Source: Bimastos eiseni (lineage: Eukaryota > Annelida > Clitellata > Crassiclitellata > Lumbricidae). Taken from it: DNA of 64,000 bases. Within the stretch, counting starts at the first letter, position 1. Each line of letters begins with the position of its first letter. The stretch lies in contig OY365807.1 in NCBI GenBank assembly GCA_959347315.1, forward strand, positions 28,984,868 to 29,048,867, given 5' to 3'. The notes beneath the pieces are model-generated. The model had not been told where the DNA came from. It saw only the letters and a list, made by a program, of their open reading frames with translations, and ran no database searches. The translations under genes and the position numbers were made by a program. This document shows, in pieces, positions 47,001-61,114 of this stretch.

Positions 47001-49821
47001 GGATGGCGGTTTTTGTTTCTGCCTCCTCTCGTCCAGTCAAAATAAATCACCAACAAAGGATTTGACGACTCGTGTCAGCCACGGGAACAAGAGCGACGGC
47101 GGTGGTCACTCCCTAGCGTCGATTTGTTGAAGTCATCGAGTCATCACTTAAGGTGGCGACGTCCGACACCTCTGCCATTTCCGATTAATTCAAGCGATTC
47201 CGGGTCATGCATTTCCAACGAGGGAACTAATAATATTATATTATGTAGACGATAATGTCGTAGGACAGTTGCAGAGATTTGAAACGAAACAGCTGTTAGT
47301 TATACTGACCAAATAACCGCATCGCTTTACGCTTTTCTTAAGCAACTGAAAGCGGTGAAAGAGCGAAGAGGCTGTTTCATGTGAATTAAAAGTGAACTGT
47401 TTTGTCATTAGACTGATTTTGTTGACATAGAAATTCCAAGCTGCCTATTTCTATTCAACTTGATAGTCGTCATTAACGGTGGGAATGGGCCTACTCCTGA
47501 AATTAAGCTGAAATTTTTACAAGAATTATTATTATTAGAAAGTAGACTAAATTGTGCAGTCAGCATTTAAATTTTAAATTATTGTTAATAAACGCAGCAA
47601 TTGTCATTTTAAACGTTATTGAAGACGTTATTGGAAAAGATCACCGCTTTCAGAGAGAAATCAGGTTTACACTCGGTCCTTCCTCAAGAAGGACCGAGGA
47701 ATATAATCCACATATCGCCATCGTATCATACAAAATCTCTCCTCTCACATCGAACTTCAACCCGTTTGTCTTCACTGCGTCTTGTCAGATATTTTTCCAT
47801 CAGATTCCATCTCATTCCGTCTAATCTGATCCATGGAATCCAATTCCTCTAATCTGGGATCTGATATAATCTGATCCAGTGTAATATCTTACGATCTAAT
47901 TAGTCCTATAGAATCTACTCAAGCTTAACAGACTCAGTTCTTATCATATCTGACCTGAATTTCTCTGATCTATTCTTATGTTATCGTATTGAATCCCTTT
48001 TGATCTAATCCTCGCTAATCCTGTTCGATAGGATCTCCTCGAATCTGACCATTCGTATACGTATAGCGTTTCATAGTAAGCCAGAAAAAGTCAAGGCCAA
48101 TTGACGGAGAACGATATCTACGGCTGCTTTCGAGTTATTACGAAAACCTATGTCAATTAAGACGTCGAAGAAAGGAACTCACCTCTTTCGAAGTTGGTCT
48201 GTTGTTCCCTTTGACCGGCCTTCTCAGCAGCCAGTTTGACGAGGCCCTGGATGTTAACGAGAAGGGTCTCGAGAGTAGACATGTCTGCACTGTTCGTCAG
48301 GAAGTAACCAGTTGACGGCGGAGGAGGAGGACCAGACACTTTGTCCAGAGCCTCACCGTTAGACATCCGACCCCCACACGCAGGGTATCCCCTCAGACTG
48401 ACTGAACCGTCTACCAATGCAACACAACAACGACAACGGCTGACTATTATAATTGACAAAGCATCGATTTCATTTAGTCAATTAGATTTTACTAAGCAAG
48501 GGGATATTCTTCTTCTTCTTCCTCCTCCTTTCCTCCTCCTCCTTATCCTCCTCCTCCTCTTATTCTTCTTGCTTTTGTTACACTCTTCTTCATTATACTT
48601 GTTCTTCGTCGTCTACAGTAACTTCGTTGTGAGTGTGCATTAGTGTATGTTATCTTCCTTTATTGTTATTTCCATTTTAACTCCGTGGATTATATTCCAA
48701 GTTTAGCATGATATATTAAAAGACATGTTTACGTGGAATGGTTAATCTTATTCTTTCGTTACAATGGCTGCATTATATTTTATTAGTTACTGAATGATAG
48801 TTTTGAATACATTGCCGTTGATATATTTCATATCACAGTCGTCATGCGACAAAAGAGCGACCTGATTTCCGGGATATTTACAGCCGAGTGATCACCTAAT
48901 TGACTTATCACAGAATTCATTTCCTAAATTAATTGGAGAAAAACCGAGCCCAAAGCAGAAAGAAAATTGACGGCAGAGAACGTTTGAATTACAGTCTAAA
49001 CGTGACCAGTGGCTGCGCGTCGCCAGCAGAGGGCGTGCCTGCGTTTGTTGGTTAGTTACGCAGTGTCTCCTTGGTTTATTTCTTTGCCCGTCCATTTCCT
49101 TCTGCTCTTCCCACTTCATCTTCTCTGGCTCATCCCTCTCCGGATATAAAGCATCTGCCATTAATCTCGGCTTTCTACCGAACGATAATGCGAAGCAAAT
49201 AATAGTAGGGACCTTCTACTCATATAAATATACGACCACCAGGAGAAGAGGCAGAAGAAGAAGGGTAGTAGGAAGAAATATGAAATAAGTAGAAGAGGAG
49301 GAGGAGGAGGAGGAGGAGAAATAAGAGAGAATAGTAGGAGGAAGGGTATGAGGATATATGCGATGACACGGAGGAGGTGAGCAGTGTGTGAAACAGATGG
49401 AGAAGGGAGAGGAATAGGAGCAGGAGGAACAGTATAGGAAGCGGGTTAAGAGGAGTACGAGAGAACGAAGAGGAGAAGGAACAGGAGGAGTGGGAAGAGA
49501 AGGGTGGAAGAGCGAGATGAGAGGCGCCATCTGTGTGCGGGTGGAGGGCGTGAATAAGATGTAATAATAAATAAAGCCTCGTATACATAAGACGTATAAA
49601 TGTCAGAAGGACTTGTGAAATTATCAGCCAAAGACGGGAAGGAAATCAGATACAGACAACGAGGGAAACAGGAAATGAAGCGCAGGAAACGACATCAGCA
49701 CAGAGAGAAGAAAGGACACGAGCCACAGCAGCAACAGCAGCCGACGAGACAATGCCATCCATTACGACAGTCAATGATACAATGATGAAATGAGATCCCG
49801 CAGCTATAGTGGCGCGGCTTC

Positions 49822-49859
<38 letters not shown>

Positions 49860-52800
49860 GTGATGGTGATGATGATGATGATGACGACGACGATGTGGTT
49901 GGTGATGGTCGAGAGATGGCGCTTGTGATGCTCTCAGTGTCTGCGGATTATTGAAATGGCCAGCGCTGCCATTAAATACTACGGCGCCTTCGGCAATACA
50001 AGAATATGATCAACTTCTTCTTCTCTTCCTCCACCTCCTCCATCTCTTCCTCCTCCTCTGTTCACCTCTTCTCTCATTCTCCTTTACAGCCTTCGAGCAG
50101 TCACACTGTGCCATGCACGAAATTCCGCCTCACGGCGGCGCGGTTTGATTCCCAGGAGAGAGTCATACTTTGGGGGCCCCAAGAAGGCGTTGGTTGGACG
50201 GAAACAGGCGTTGGGATCTTCTACGTTATTCTTTTCGTTCACTCCGACTTACACCCTCTTACGCTGCAAGTAACTCTGCCTTAGCTTGACACCAGTTAAC
50301 TTGAAATGGCGCATTAATAAGTCTTTAGACTTAGTTTTACGTTTCAATTCACTTGAGATTCACGCGCAAGAATTCTGTCTTTCCATCCAAGCGACTTCCT
50401 TCTCTTTTTCTATGGTGTATCTGCCTTCCCAATAAATATTTTTGAGTTTGATAGACATCTTGGCATGGACGTATACCCATAAGACTGACCATGGTAACGT
50501 TTAAAATTAATATATAGGCCTACGTGATGAAGCGCGTTCTATTGTTCGCTTCAAAGACGGCTTTACGTGTAGACTGAAATGGTAGAATAGAGAGGAGTCG
50601 AAAACCCTAAGAGGATATTATGAAAAGATTAGATGTTTTGAAATAAGCTTGAACTCTGACGCTTCAGATCGTTTATTTTTTGGGATTGGGGGAATGCTAC
50701 AAGGATCTCGAAGAGTCAATTAATGCAAGGACAAAGGGAAGATCGTCAGAAGGACCAGAAACCATTCAAGGTTTATCCAATCGAAGGAAGAAGGAGAAGG
50801 TCGTGCTTGTAGGAGACTCCCTGTGTGTGCTCAGTGCTGTCTGCCAGGCAGGGAAAAGGGTACAGTAAATTCTGCCGGAAATTATGAACGGTGACCGAGG
50901 GGATACAATCTCTGTTCAAGTCAGCATACATAATATCAGCATGGGCGAAACGCACTTAATGGGGGGGGGGGGTGGTGGGTGTATACATAAACCTAATGTT
51001 TTGTAGTGCATTCAACGTTAGGTTTTGTTAAGACGTATAATTTTTAAATGGACAATTTATAAGAGGTTACCAGCAACGACATTATTATAGTGCCACGATG
51101 AGGGAACAGGGAGTTGAGGAAGACAAACAAAGACATAGATGGAAAGAGAGACAGAGAGCGAGCGAGCGAGCGAGCGAGCGAGCGAGCGGGCGGGCGGGCG
51201 GGTGGGTTTGAGTGAGTGAGTGAGTGAGTGAGTGAGTGAGTGAGTGAGTGAGTGAGTGAGTGAGTGAGTGAGTGAGTGAGTGAGTGAGTGAGTGAGTGAG
51301 TGAGTGAGTGAGTGAGTGAGTGAGTGAGTGAGTGAGTGAGTGAGTGAGTGAGTGAGTGAGTGAGTGAGTGAGTGAGTGAGTGAGTGAGTGAGTGAGTGAG
51401 TGAGTGAGTGAGTGAGTGAGTGAGTGAGTGAGTGAGTGAGTGAGTGAGTGAGTGAGTGAGTGAGTGAGTGAGTGAGTGAGTGAGTGAGTGAGTGAGTGAG
51501 TGAGTGAGTGAGTGAGTGAGTGAGTGAGTGAGTGAGTGAGTGAGTGAGTGAGTGAGTGAGTGAGAATGAGAATGAGAATGAGAATGAGAATGAGAATGAG
51601 AATGAGTATGAGAATGAGAATGAGAAAGAAAGAGTGCGCACGCGAAAGAGAGAGACAATTTATAAAGCGCAAGACGACATGATATGAATCAATCCAGAGC
51701 GTAAACATATTGTAAGTAAAATAACGAAAGCGGACTCAATTCAGTGCGTCTTTTAATTGCTAAAGTTATTCTTAAACTAATTGGTTCTTAGATCTGTTCT
51801 AACCTGGATCGTCTTCGCTTCTTTCCTCCGTTGAATCTTCGTCGTCCGTGTCCAAACGATCATTCTCATAATGTCTATCGTCGCTGACGTAAATCCTGTC
51901 GTTGCTCCCGAATTGCCTAAGGTCGTGCACATAGTTCCGGTCATTGTGTCCGTAATGGCTGACACCGTTGCCGATGACCACCGATGACCTCTTGGACAAA
52001 TCAAGCTGACCGGAAGAGAGCTGCTGGTCACTGGTCGCTGTGCTACCGACTGAAGTACATTATCCAACACAGAATTCATCAACAAGTCTTGAACAAATCA
52101 GATCTAAAACCAGGGTCCACCACTCAGCGATTGCCTGGCTGGCCGGCCAACCGACCGACCGACCGACCGACCGACTCACTCACTCACTCACTCACTCACT
52201 CACTCACTCACTCACTCACTCACTCACTCACTCACTCACTCACTCACTCACTCACTCACTCACTCACTCACTCACTCACTCACTCACTCACTCACTCACT
52301 CACTCACTCACTCACTCACTCACTCACTCACTCACTCACTCACTCACTCACTCACTCACTCACTCACTCACTCACTCACTCACTCACTCACTCACTCACT
52401 CACTCACTCACTCACTCACTCACTCACTCACTCACTCACTCACTCACTCACTCACTCACTCACTCACTCACTCACTCACTCACTCACTCACTCACTCACT
52501 CACTCACTCACTCACTCACTCACTCACTCACTCACTCACTCACTCACTCACTCACTCACTCATTCACTCACTCACTCATTCACTCACTTAATCAATCAAT
52601 CAATCAATCAATCAATCACTCAATCCCCAACTGTTTATATGGACAATAAAATGTAAGAGATACGAACATAATTGTGGTTGCAAGAGACAATAAAGCAATG
52701 CAAAGACCTGACTAGAGATATTGTGACGTCTAGAAAAACTGTTGTTTGATCTTATGAGAGAGATACACGCACAGACAGACAGACAGACAGGCAAGAACAC

Positions 52801-55800
52801 AGATAGATGAGCATGCATGATGAGCCATTGTTCTTACCAGAAGACTCGTGATCTGTGGCATTGGACGGAGGTCTCGGTGCTTCGAGGCCAGACTTCTTTT
52901 GGACCTCAAGGTTCAGAGGTCGGTCGAGGGAGGCATCGCTCGGGTGTGGACCAGGAAGCGGAATCATCATCCTCATCGCTGCCGCTGCTGCTCCTGCCTT
53001 GCTGCTGCTGTTGCAGTTGTTGTTGTGTTCCTCGGCAGATGACCTCATGTCAACCATTCTGTCCTCTCCACGGCATCTATTATACGTAATAGGCGCTTGT
53101 TGCATGCAATAGGCATCTATTACACGTAATAGGCGCTTGTTGCATGCAATAGGCATCTATTGCACGTAATAGGCCTCTCACGTAATAGGCATCTACTACA
53201 CGTAATAGGCATCTGTTACGCGTAATAGGCATCTGCTACACGTAATAGGCATCTGTTGCACGTGATAGGCATTTGATACAAGTAATGGACATCTGTTACA
53301 CGTAATAGGTATATGTTACTCGCAACAGGCATCTATTACACGTAACGGCTTTGTTGCAGTTGTTGTTGTGTTCCTCGATAGATGACCTCATGTCAACCAT
53401 TCTGTCCTCTCCACGGCAGCTTTTACTCGTAATATGCATCTGTTACACTTAATATTAAATCTCCCAATGAAACAATGTCCTTAAATATGAACTTTATATA
53501 TCGCCATGATTTAGCCTATGAGTGTCTCTCAGAGGTTCCCAAATGTGGAGGGTATAGGTTGCTTCCCGGTCTTATCAAGAAGTGATTCTTTGGATATTGA
53601 TTTGGTTGTGACTAGGTTTGGAAGATAACAATTGGGTTAGGTTTGTTCATTAGACGCTCAATCGATTGAAGTTACTGATTAACAATAATAATAATGAGAC
53701 ATGCAAGACAGTATGTACGGAAGTGTGCATGCATGTCTGTATGTGCGTATGTGTGTAGGCATGCAGATCTGTCTATCTTCCTTCTTGCATGTTTGTCTGT
53801 CTATCCATCTAACTATAGATGTCTTTTGTAACTGAACTAGTAATGTCTGACCTGGTCGACGTCACATCCGGTCCGTGAATATTTCGGTCATGGGCGACAA
53901 GATGTTCTCTCATGTTGCTGAGGTGAGTGGCCATGGCCAGGTTCATCATTCCCGGGTGTCCTAGTGGCATGAAAGCCAGGTGAGCCAGATGAGCCGGGGG
54001 GTAGTGAAACCCACTCGTCAGCAGAGGACTCTTCTGAAGTTCACTGAACGGCATGTAATTGCCTCCAAAGCCAAGCGATTTCTTCGCATCTGTCATTGTA
54101 CAGAAATGTCTTGCGTTAACTGATGACGTTGTTGCGTGATTTCAGGTGTGATATTTTACAACTCATGTGACCCATTAAAATGCAATTTGGCATCTATTAC
54201 GGTAGATGTGTGGTGTGAGATTTTCTGGTAAAAGAAATTGAATGTTAATGAGTTTCCAATATCATTAATTATAAAGTGAGTGAGTGAGCGAGTGAGCGAT
54301 TAAGTCAGTCCGACAAACAAACAGACAACCTCCCTCCCTCCCTCCCTCTCTCATTTTCGCCCTCCTTTTTTTCCTCCCTTCCTCTTGCCCTCTCTACATC
54401 TCCTTAATTCTTTTTCCAATCCCTTCCTTCAATTCCTCTCAAACCTTCTCTCCCTTTCCTTCCCTCCCATCCCTTCCTCCTTTCTATTCCCTCCCGTCCA
54501 TCCGTCACTCTCTTCGTCCGTCCGTCCGTCCATTCCTATATATAAGCATAGGTAAGTATAGAGCAATGAACCAATCGCATTCCTTCGTGTTAAAGGTACT
54601 AGAGTCCAAGACGAACAATGGCAGTTAATTGAGGACAAACACTTATATGGCGTCTGAGAAAGGTCGGCAGATAAAACATTTGAATTCTTAAATTGCTGTT
54701 GTCCTTTCAGACATTGCTGCAAAAATTCATTCGCAATACAAAGAAGGATGTGTGAAGCGAAGAATGAAGAAGAAGTGGAAACGGTGGCTGAATAGGATAA
54801 AGAGGCGCAGGAGGATATTTAGGAGTCGAGGGAAAAGGCTGTTATTGATTACGAAAGCAAATTAAAGTCGAACATGACACGCGCGGAATGGGACAGCCGA
54901 ATGGAATTTATGACGAGTGTTCGAACCAGTGACATAAATCATAACATAGATTAGAGGAGAATGGAGTCATTGCGCGGAGACGGCGCTGGGGCCCTGGCCC
55001 TACAGATTACCTCCGTCTTTCCCTCTCTTCTTCCTCCTTCATCCATGCATTCTCGTCTGATTGCTGCGTCGAGTTTCGCGTCTTTCTCTTTCTGCGTCTG
55101 TCTTTTCACCTCTCTGTCTGTCTGTCTCTCTCCCTCTTTCTATTTCTCTCTCCCTCGGTCTCTCTGTCTCTCTCTCTCTTTCTCGTTCTCTCTCCTTACA
55201 TCTGCCTTTCAGTCTAATTTGTGTTATTCTCCTGCTACTAATATGCTCGTGCCCTTCATTCTATAATTCGATTGCGTTTCTTTCTTCGTGTCTTCCTCTA
55301 ACTACCTCTATCTGTCTAGATTCTGTCTCGGTGTCTGTCTCTGTCTATGCTAATACATATATGTCCAATTGTTTCTCTGTATGCCTCCATTTGTCGCTCT
55401 CACGGCCATTGTCTTCAACGGTCGGAGAGAATCCATTCGTTGTCATTTCTCAACGGCGACGGAAATATATATAGGCCCTACAGACTTATTTTGTTTCAGA
55501 ACTGAAACAAAACGAGCGGTAAAACGACATCCACTCCTTGGAGTTTATTTACTTCAATCATTTCTTCTTATTGCGTGTAGCCTTGTTGATGATCGATAGG
55601 TTTTGTTGTGGAGAAACAGAATCATAGCAGATAATGACGTCACCATCCCAAGCGGCTCTAATTCATTGAGTTTTAGACTATATATCATGGAGCTATGAAC
55701 TACCCATTATAAAGACACCTCACTGGTCAATAGCTATGTTGCGCCATCGTGCGACTGCATGCTATGATATCATACGCATGTCAAGTTATCAACTATATAT

Positions 55801-57347
55801 ATATAAGAAGTCTCTACAGTTACTGTTTTACTACTGTAACAAAGACGATTAGCGAAACCATCCTCCTTATTCAAGCTTTGGACTGGCACTACCAGAGTTT
55901 GAGCAGAAATCCTGCAACGGTAAACGAGACTCGTTTCATACTCAAATCTGCCAGATTAATAATTATTAATTAATTTCTGCTAGAATTGTATTATTTGTAA
56001 GGTATTAAAAAGCGTCGTGAATGAACTGGTGCCCTGCGCCAATCTATCGAGTGGCGCTTTAGAAGGATTACGACATCGAATACGATTAGTGTGGCAAGGA
56101 TTCTATTCACAGATAATGTTCCAAACATAGTAACAGTAACACCGCATGCCGTCGACTTCGATTGTAAAACGATCAAGTCTTTATTACTTAGAGGGCGATT
56201 TCTGAAGACGTCAAACCTCGCAAGCCTTATCAGATTGCGCATCTGAAATGACCTCATGATGAGTTCAGGTGCATCTGACGGTGACACCTGAACGATCGCC
56301 GCGAAATTGGAGTCGTACAATGCACCGGTTTCTACGAACTAAGTTTACGTCGTAAATCAGAATCGTCCAGTTTCAAATCAACGACATATATACTCTGACA
56401 AATATACCAACCACGACACATGTCACTCACGCACCGATAAGACACCAACGTCTTTGTCTGTGCAGCCCATAGATACTATAGATACTAATGCTAGTCGACT
56501 TCTATCCTTTTGTTTGATATACGATTGAAGCTATTTGCTTAAGCACTGCACAGCGAACGAGTCAAATCGCCGCGATTTGATAAGCATCTAGTGCAATTAA
56601 AATGTACCTCATCCAATTCATCGTTGTTGTCTTTGTAAATCACCTATTAATAGCCTCTGTGTAAATTATAAACGAACTATTTTTAAATACTTTGAAACCT
56701 GTGCAGTTTAACTTTAACCTCATATACTGAACCTAACTACTTCATAGACTGTTCAATCGGACTGCTGCATGAGAGGCGCTTTGATAATGGTTCTGCTATG
56801 TGCGTTCATAGATTTATTATTATTATTATTATATTCACAAGACAATTGAAAAAATTAAAATGAAATTGAGTTCCAGAATTATGTTGTAATGTCGTTGCTG
56901 TCTTTGCCGCCGTTATACCAACGTTGTTGTTATTGACGGTGACGATGATGATGACGACGACGATGACGAAACGCGTTATTTGGCCTAACTTTTGCTAAAC
57001 CCACCAAACAATAAAACTAATAAAAAATGATAACAACAATGACAATGAGATAATTATAATAATAAGATAATTACAATAACGAGATAATTACAATAATGAG
57101 ATAATTACAATAATGAGATAATTTCAATAATGGAGCCACTGTCAATATCAGTATTAGCATATTTGTTACTATGAAATTAGAATTATTTAGAATTCAAATA
57201 TAATATGAATAATTGGATATTAATGCTACATTCATATTAATAGTATTAATCGAACACCCAGCCAGGCCAATGGCATTACTACAGGGCTGAGAGTGCGTGA
57301 AAGGCATATTCACACATTCGTTACATTTCTCCTTTATTATATTATTA

Positions 57348-57378
<31 letters not shown>

Positions 57379-60294
57379 TTTAATTACTGTTAGTAGTTGT
57401 ATACGGAAGTAGTATTAGTAGTAATAAATAGCATCATAAATATAGGTATCAGTAGTTAACACTGAGTTGGTCGAGGACTGCTTTCAATTTCACCATCTCT
57501 CTACGTCAGCACGCATGGTCTAAAAGGTAGATATGGCTAGAGAAAGAGAGAGAGAGACAGAGAGACAGATAGACAGAGAGAGAAACAGAGAGACTGAGAG
57601 AGAGAGACAGAGACAGAGACAGTGAGTGAGACAGAGAAACAGAGAGAGACAGAGAGAGACAGAGAGACAGAGAGAGTGACAGAGAGAGACATAAAGAGAG
57701 AAACAGACAGACAGAGAAAGAGAGCGGAAGAGAGAGAGAGACAAATGTCTAGCTCGTTCTCTCCTTAGTTGATTCAGTGGCAGAGACCGATATGACGTAT
57801 CTCTGGTGACACTGCAGCAGATAGAGAACGAAGCTCCATCTGGCCACCAACTCTATTCATCTCTATTAGCAGATACTGAAACCGCTAAAAGGATCATCTG
57901 CATGGTAGCAGCAGCAGCAGCATCTCATCCTTTGCTCCCTCTCCTCCATCTTCACCTCGTACATCGACCCCCTCTCTCTGTCCATTTTCTCGATCCTTTC
58001 ATGTTTATATTTTCCATGCCCTCGGTCTAATTCCCCTCTCTCTCAATCTCCTTACTCCTGCCCGTCCTCCTCATACATCTTCCTCCTTCTCTTCATTTCT
58101 GTCTCCTTTCCAACTCCTCCTTCGCCATCTCCCTCCATCTCCTTTCTCCTTCCCATCCTCCTCCTACATATTCCTCCTTCATCTTCTTTTCCTCCTTCCT
58201 CCTCATTTCCCTCTCCTTTCCAACTCCTCCTTCGCCATTCCAATCTGACTCCCTTTCCTCTGCTTTGTTTATAAACCGTGGGTCGGAGAATTCTTCAGGT
58301 GTCATGAAGGAGGAGGGAAGGAGTGTGGAGAAGGGCGCGCATCGATCTCCGGGTCGTCCTCTATCGGGAGGGAAGAGGGTAGAGAGACGGACGGAGGGCG
58401 GCGTCCCTCGGGGCGGCCAACGGAGTAGGGACGCGGCGGGGCAAGGCGCCTGATTGCCTTTATCGGTCCGTGGAGAGTCATTTGACCGAGCGACAGGAAT
58501 CAATCACCATATCCATCTAATGCCTCGTCAGCAGATATTGGCCTAATACATTCGGACAAGGCATATGGATGACCATCTTCAGCAGCGATGACGTCTCCCT
58601 TCGTCTCTCTCTCCCTCTCCCTCTCTCCTTTCCTCTGTTCCTCCCTCACTCTCACTCTCGCCATCTACAATCCGATGTCTCATCTCCCTTGTTACTTCCA
58701 TCCACCCTATCTATCCTCTGCTATATAACCTCTCAGTAGTTCGTCTCTCTGTCTCTCTGCGTCTGTGTCTGCGTCCGTCCGCTTCACCGTGCCAGTCATT
58801 CATTACACAATCACTCGTATCGTAAACTGCAATAATAGCCGCTGCAAGGATACAGTCACTAATAACAGTAAATCATAGACACATCCATCTGGATGCGCTC
58901 TCTTTCCAGCCTCTTCCACCCTCTTCCAGTGGAAGCAGCTGCGGATGCTACTGCTGCTGCCACAGATATTAATTATCATCATCATCACGTCGTCTGCAGT
59001 GGAATCTCGTCCTCTGACACATTCGTCCGTCCGTCCGCGCTTTCTCTCTGCTGGCGACGCCCTTGAATTAGTTATTGCCACTCTAAGCGTCATTTGCCAA
59101 ACAACGTATGTGCGTGCGTGTCTACGCGAGGCCGATTCTATAGGTCCTGTTGCCTCGGGAGTTGCTGAGCTTGCGATGGACGCTAGAAGGGAGTGAGGGA
59201 GGGAGGTATGGACGACGGGAAAGACTAGATTGCGCCGGGATGCAATTAGACGGATGAGAAATGAGATGCTGCAGCAGAAAGCGAGAAAATTAAACAATTA
59301 ATTAGGAAATTCATTAGAACGTGTATACACGCCGATGCAATCAGTGCGAATGTACTAATGGAAGAAAGCGGATTCTTCCGGATTTGCGTCATATTTTATA
59401 GTCGCACGTGACTCAAATATCAAATTATTACCCAGCGGAATCATATAAAAAGAAATAATTTTACATTAGTCATTATATCTTAATTTAAGGGGATCGGATG
59501 TATGCATATTTTTGTGTGTTCTGGTATAGGTCATTCATATGCAGTTGTGTGACATTTTCCAAACATAGGCATATAAATGGTTAGGAAATAACTCTGGAAA
59601 TGGTTCTATCATGGAAGACGTCAGAGACAATAACTGTTGTCAAAAGATGTCTCATTCACAGATCCCGAGAAACGTTTAGAGATCAGTATCAAAAATTTTG
59701 TCCTTTTTTGTGGAGAACACGTATAGAGCTTTGACCTAATTTGCTTAAGCACTGATTGGACTTTGATTAGTCAAGCGTCGTCAATTAACGCTAAACCCAG
59801 ATATTTTTAGTATTTACTTAAATGTGCGCATAAATAGAATCAATCAACCTGTAGATTTTGGGCTATATAGTTTAAGATGTATAGTTTAAGGTTTTCTTAC
59901 TATGACGCTACAGAATCTAGACTCAAGGCCTATATATCGTAAACAAAGCGTTTGCTGATCGAATGCTCTGGAAGAATTTGCTAATTTTGTCTCTGTCCGA
60001 AATAATTCTGGCCAGAGATATAATCGCATCTTTTCCTAATGACTTTTCTTCCGTGGCCTGTCTCTTAGTTCTTGCATACACTCATCGGTCTCTAAATGTT
60101 CTCTTCAAACCCTTACAATTTCGTATTTTTTACCGAAATCAAATCGGTTGTTGTGAACGACCTTTGAACGATGCACAATGTGAGCAAAGGACGCAGTAGA
60201 AATTTTGTTATTTGCATATCATTCATTGTTCACCAACTCTGTCATCCAGAGCCTTCGTAGGTGTGACTACGTAATCTACAAAGGTGTGACTGCG

Positions 60295-60333
<39 letters not shown>

Positions 60334-61061
60334 CTGATGTGGGAAGACACGTAATTGTGATGCGCTGTGTAATTCGTGGATTCTAGAGCTGTACAGATTA
60401 TGCCCGCTGTGTCTCGCTTGCGACTCCTCTTAATTATCTTACCATCCAATAATCGCAATTAGAATAAAAGCAAAAGACAGAAAGGTTCGTGGAAGAGAGT
60501 GGATGGGAGGCATAGTTCTCCTTTTCCGCTGGAAAAACCGCTTGAGGCTGCATCTACTGCGCTCATCACGAAGGATGCAACTCAGATGAGAAGCTGAGTC
60601 ATAATTAGAGATGACGTTGATTTCATCATCGGCTAACAATGAATCAGGTTCCAATGGTCGTCTTAGTTCTGCTCTTCGTGGGGATCATATTTAAGGCGTT
60701 GAAGTCGCCCGCTGAGCACAACAGCATCGAATGATTCAAGGTGTCCAACTAGGGTGGCATTCGTAACACGTGGTCTAGTGAATGGTGCAATGATAAGACC
60801 TGCGTGAACGACGATACATGCTACTGACAACTATACAGCAAGAGCAACGCATATAGACAGACGTATAGCTTCCTTGTACTGCATTGAAACGAGCAGCACC
60901 AAGAAAGACACACATGACCGCTTTGCAACAGAGACGTAAGTTATAAGAGACAGCGATAGAAGAGCAGAGAAGTTAAGAGTAAAATGAATCTACGGAGAAG
61001 AGACACAAAGGAACACACTGAAAGAGACAGAGAAATAGAAATAGATAGACAGAGGCAGATA

Positions 61062-61114
<53 letters not shown>

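Larger units (their letters stand above)
42323..48182 (-). other. dach intron e-f
   Basis: A 5.9-kb intron. It holds AT repeats (43957-44016), a long GACT array (44405-44690) and a candidate alternative terminal exon at 46671-46783. The open frame at 46382-46585 is not joined by plausible splice sites. Confidence 0.7.
48411..51803 (-). other. dach intron d-e
   Basis: Contains CCT/CTT and GGA tracts (48508-48570, 49240-49320), a GAT repeat (49826-49886) and the GAGT array below. No extra exon seen. Confidence 0.65.

Noticed and set aside
51044..51708. Three long minus-strand frames of about 200 aa with THSL repeats
   Set aside because: All three frames are open because a 4-bp repeat has no stop in any frame. 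Pure microsatellite artefact.
51984..52649. Plus-strand THSL repeat frames
   Set aside because: Same artefact from the ACTC array; the 5' part is antisense to dach exon d.
53078..53345. CRISPR-like array
   Set aside because: Units are contiguous with no unique spacers and the genome is eukaryotic. It is a minisatellite.
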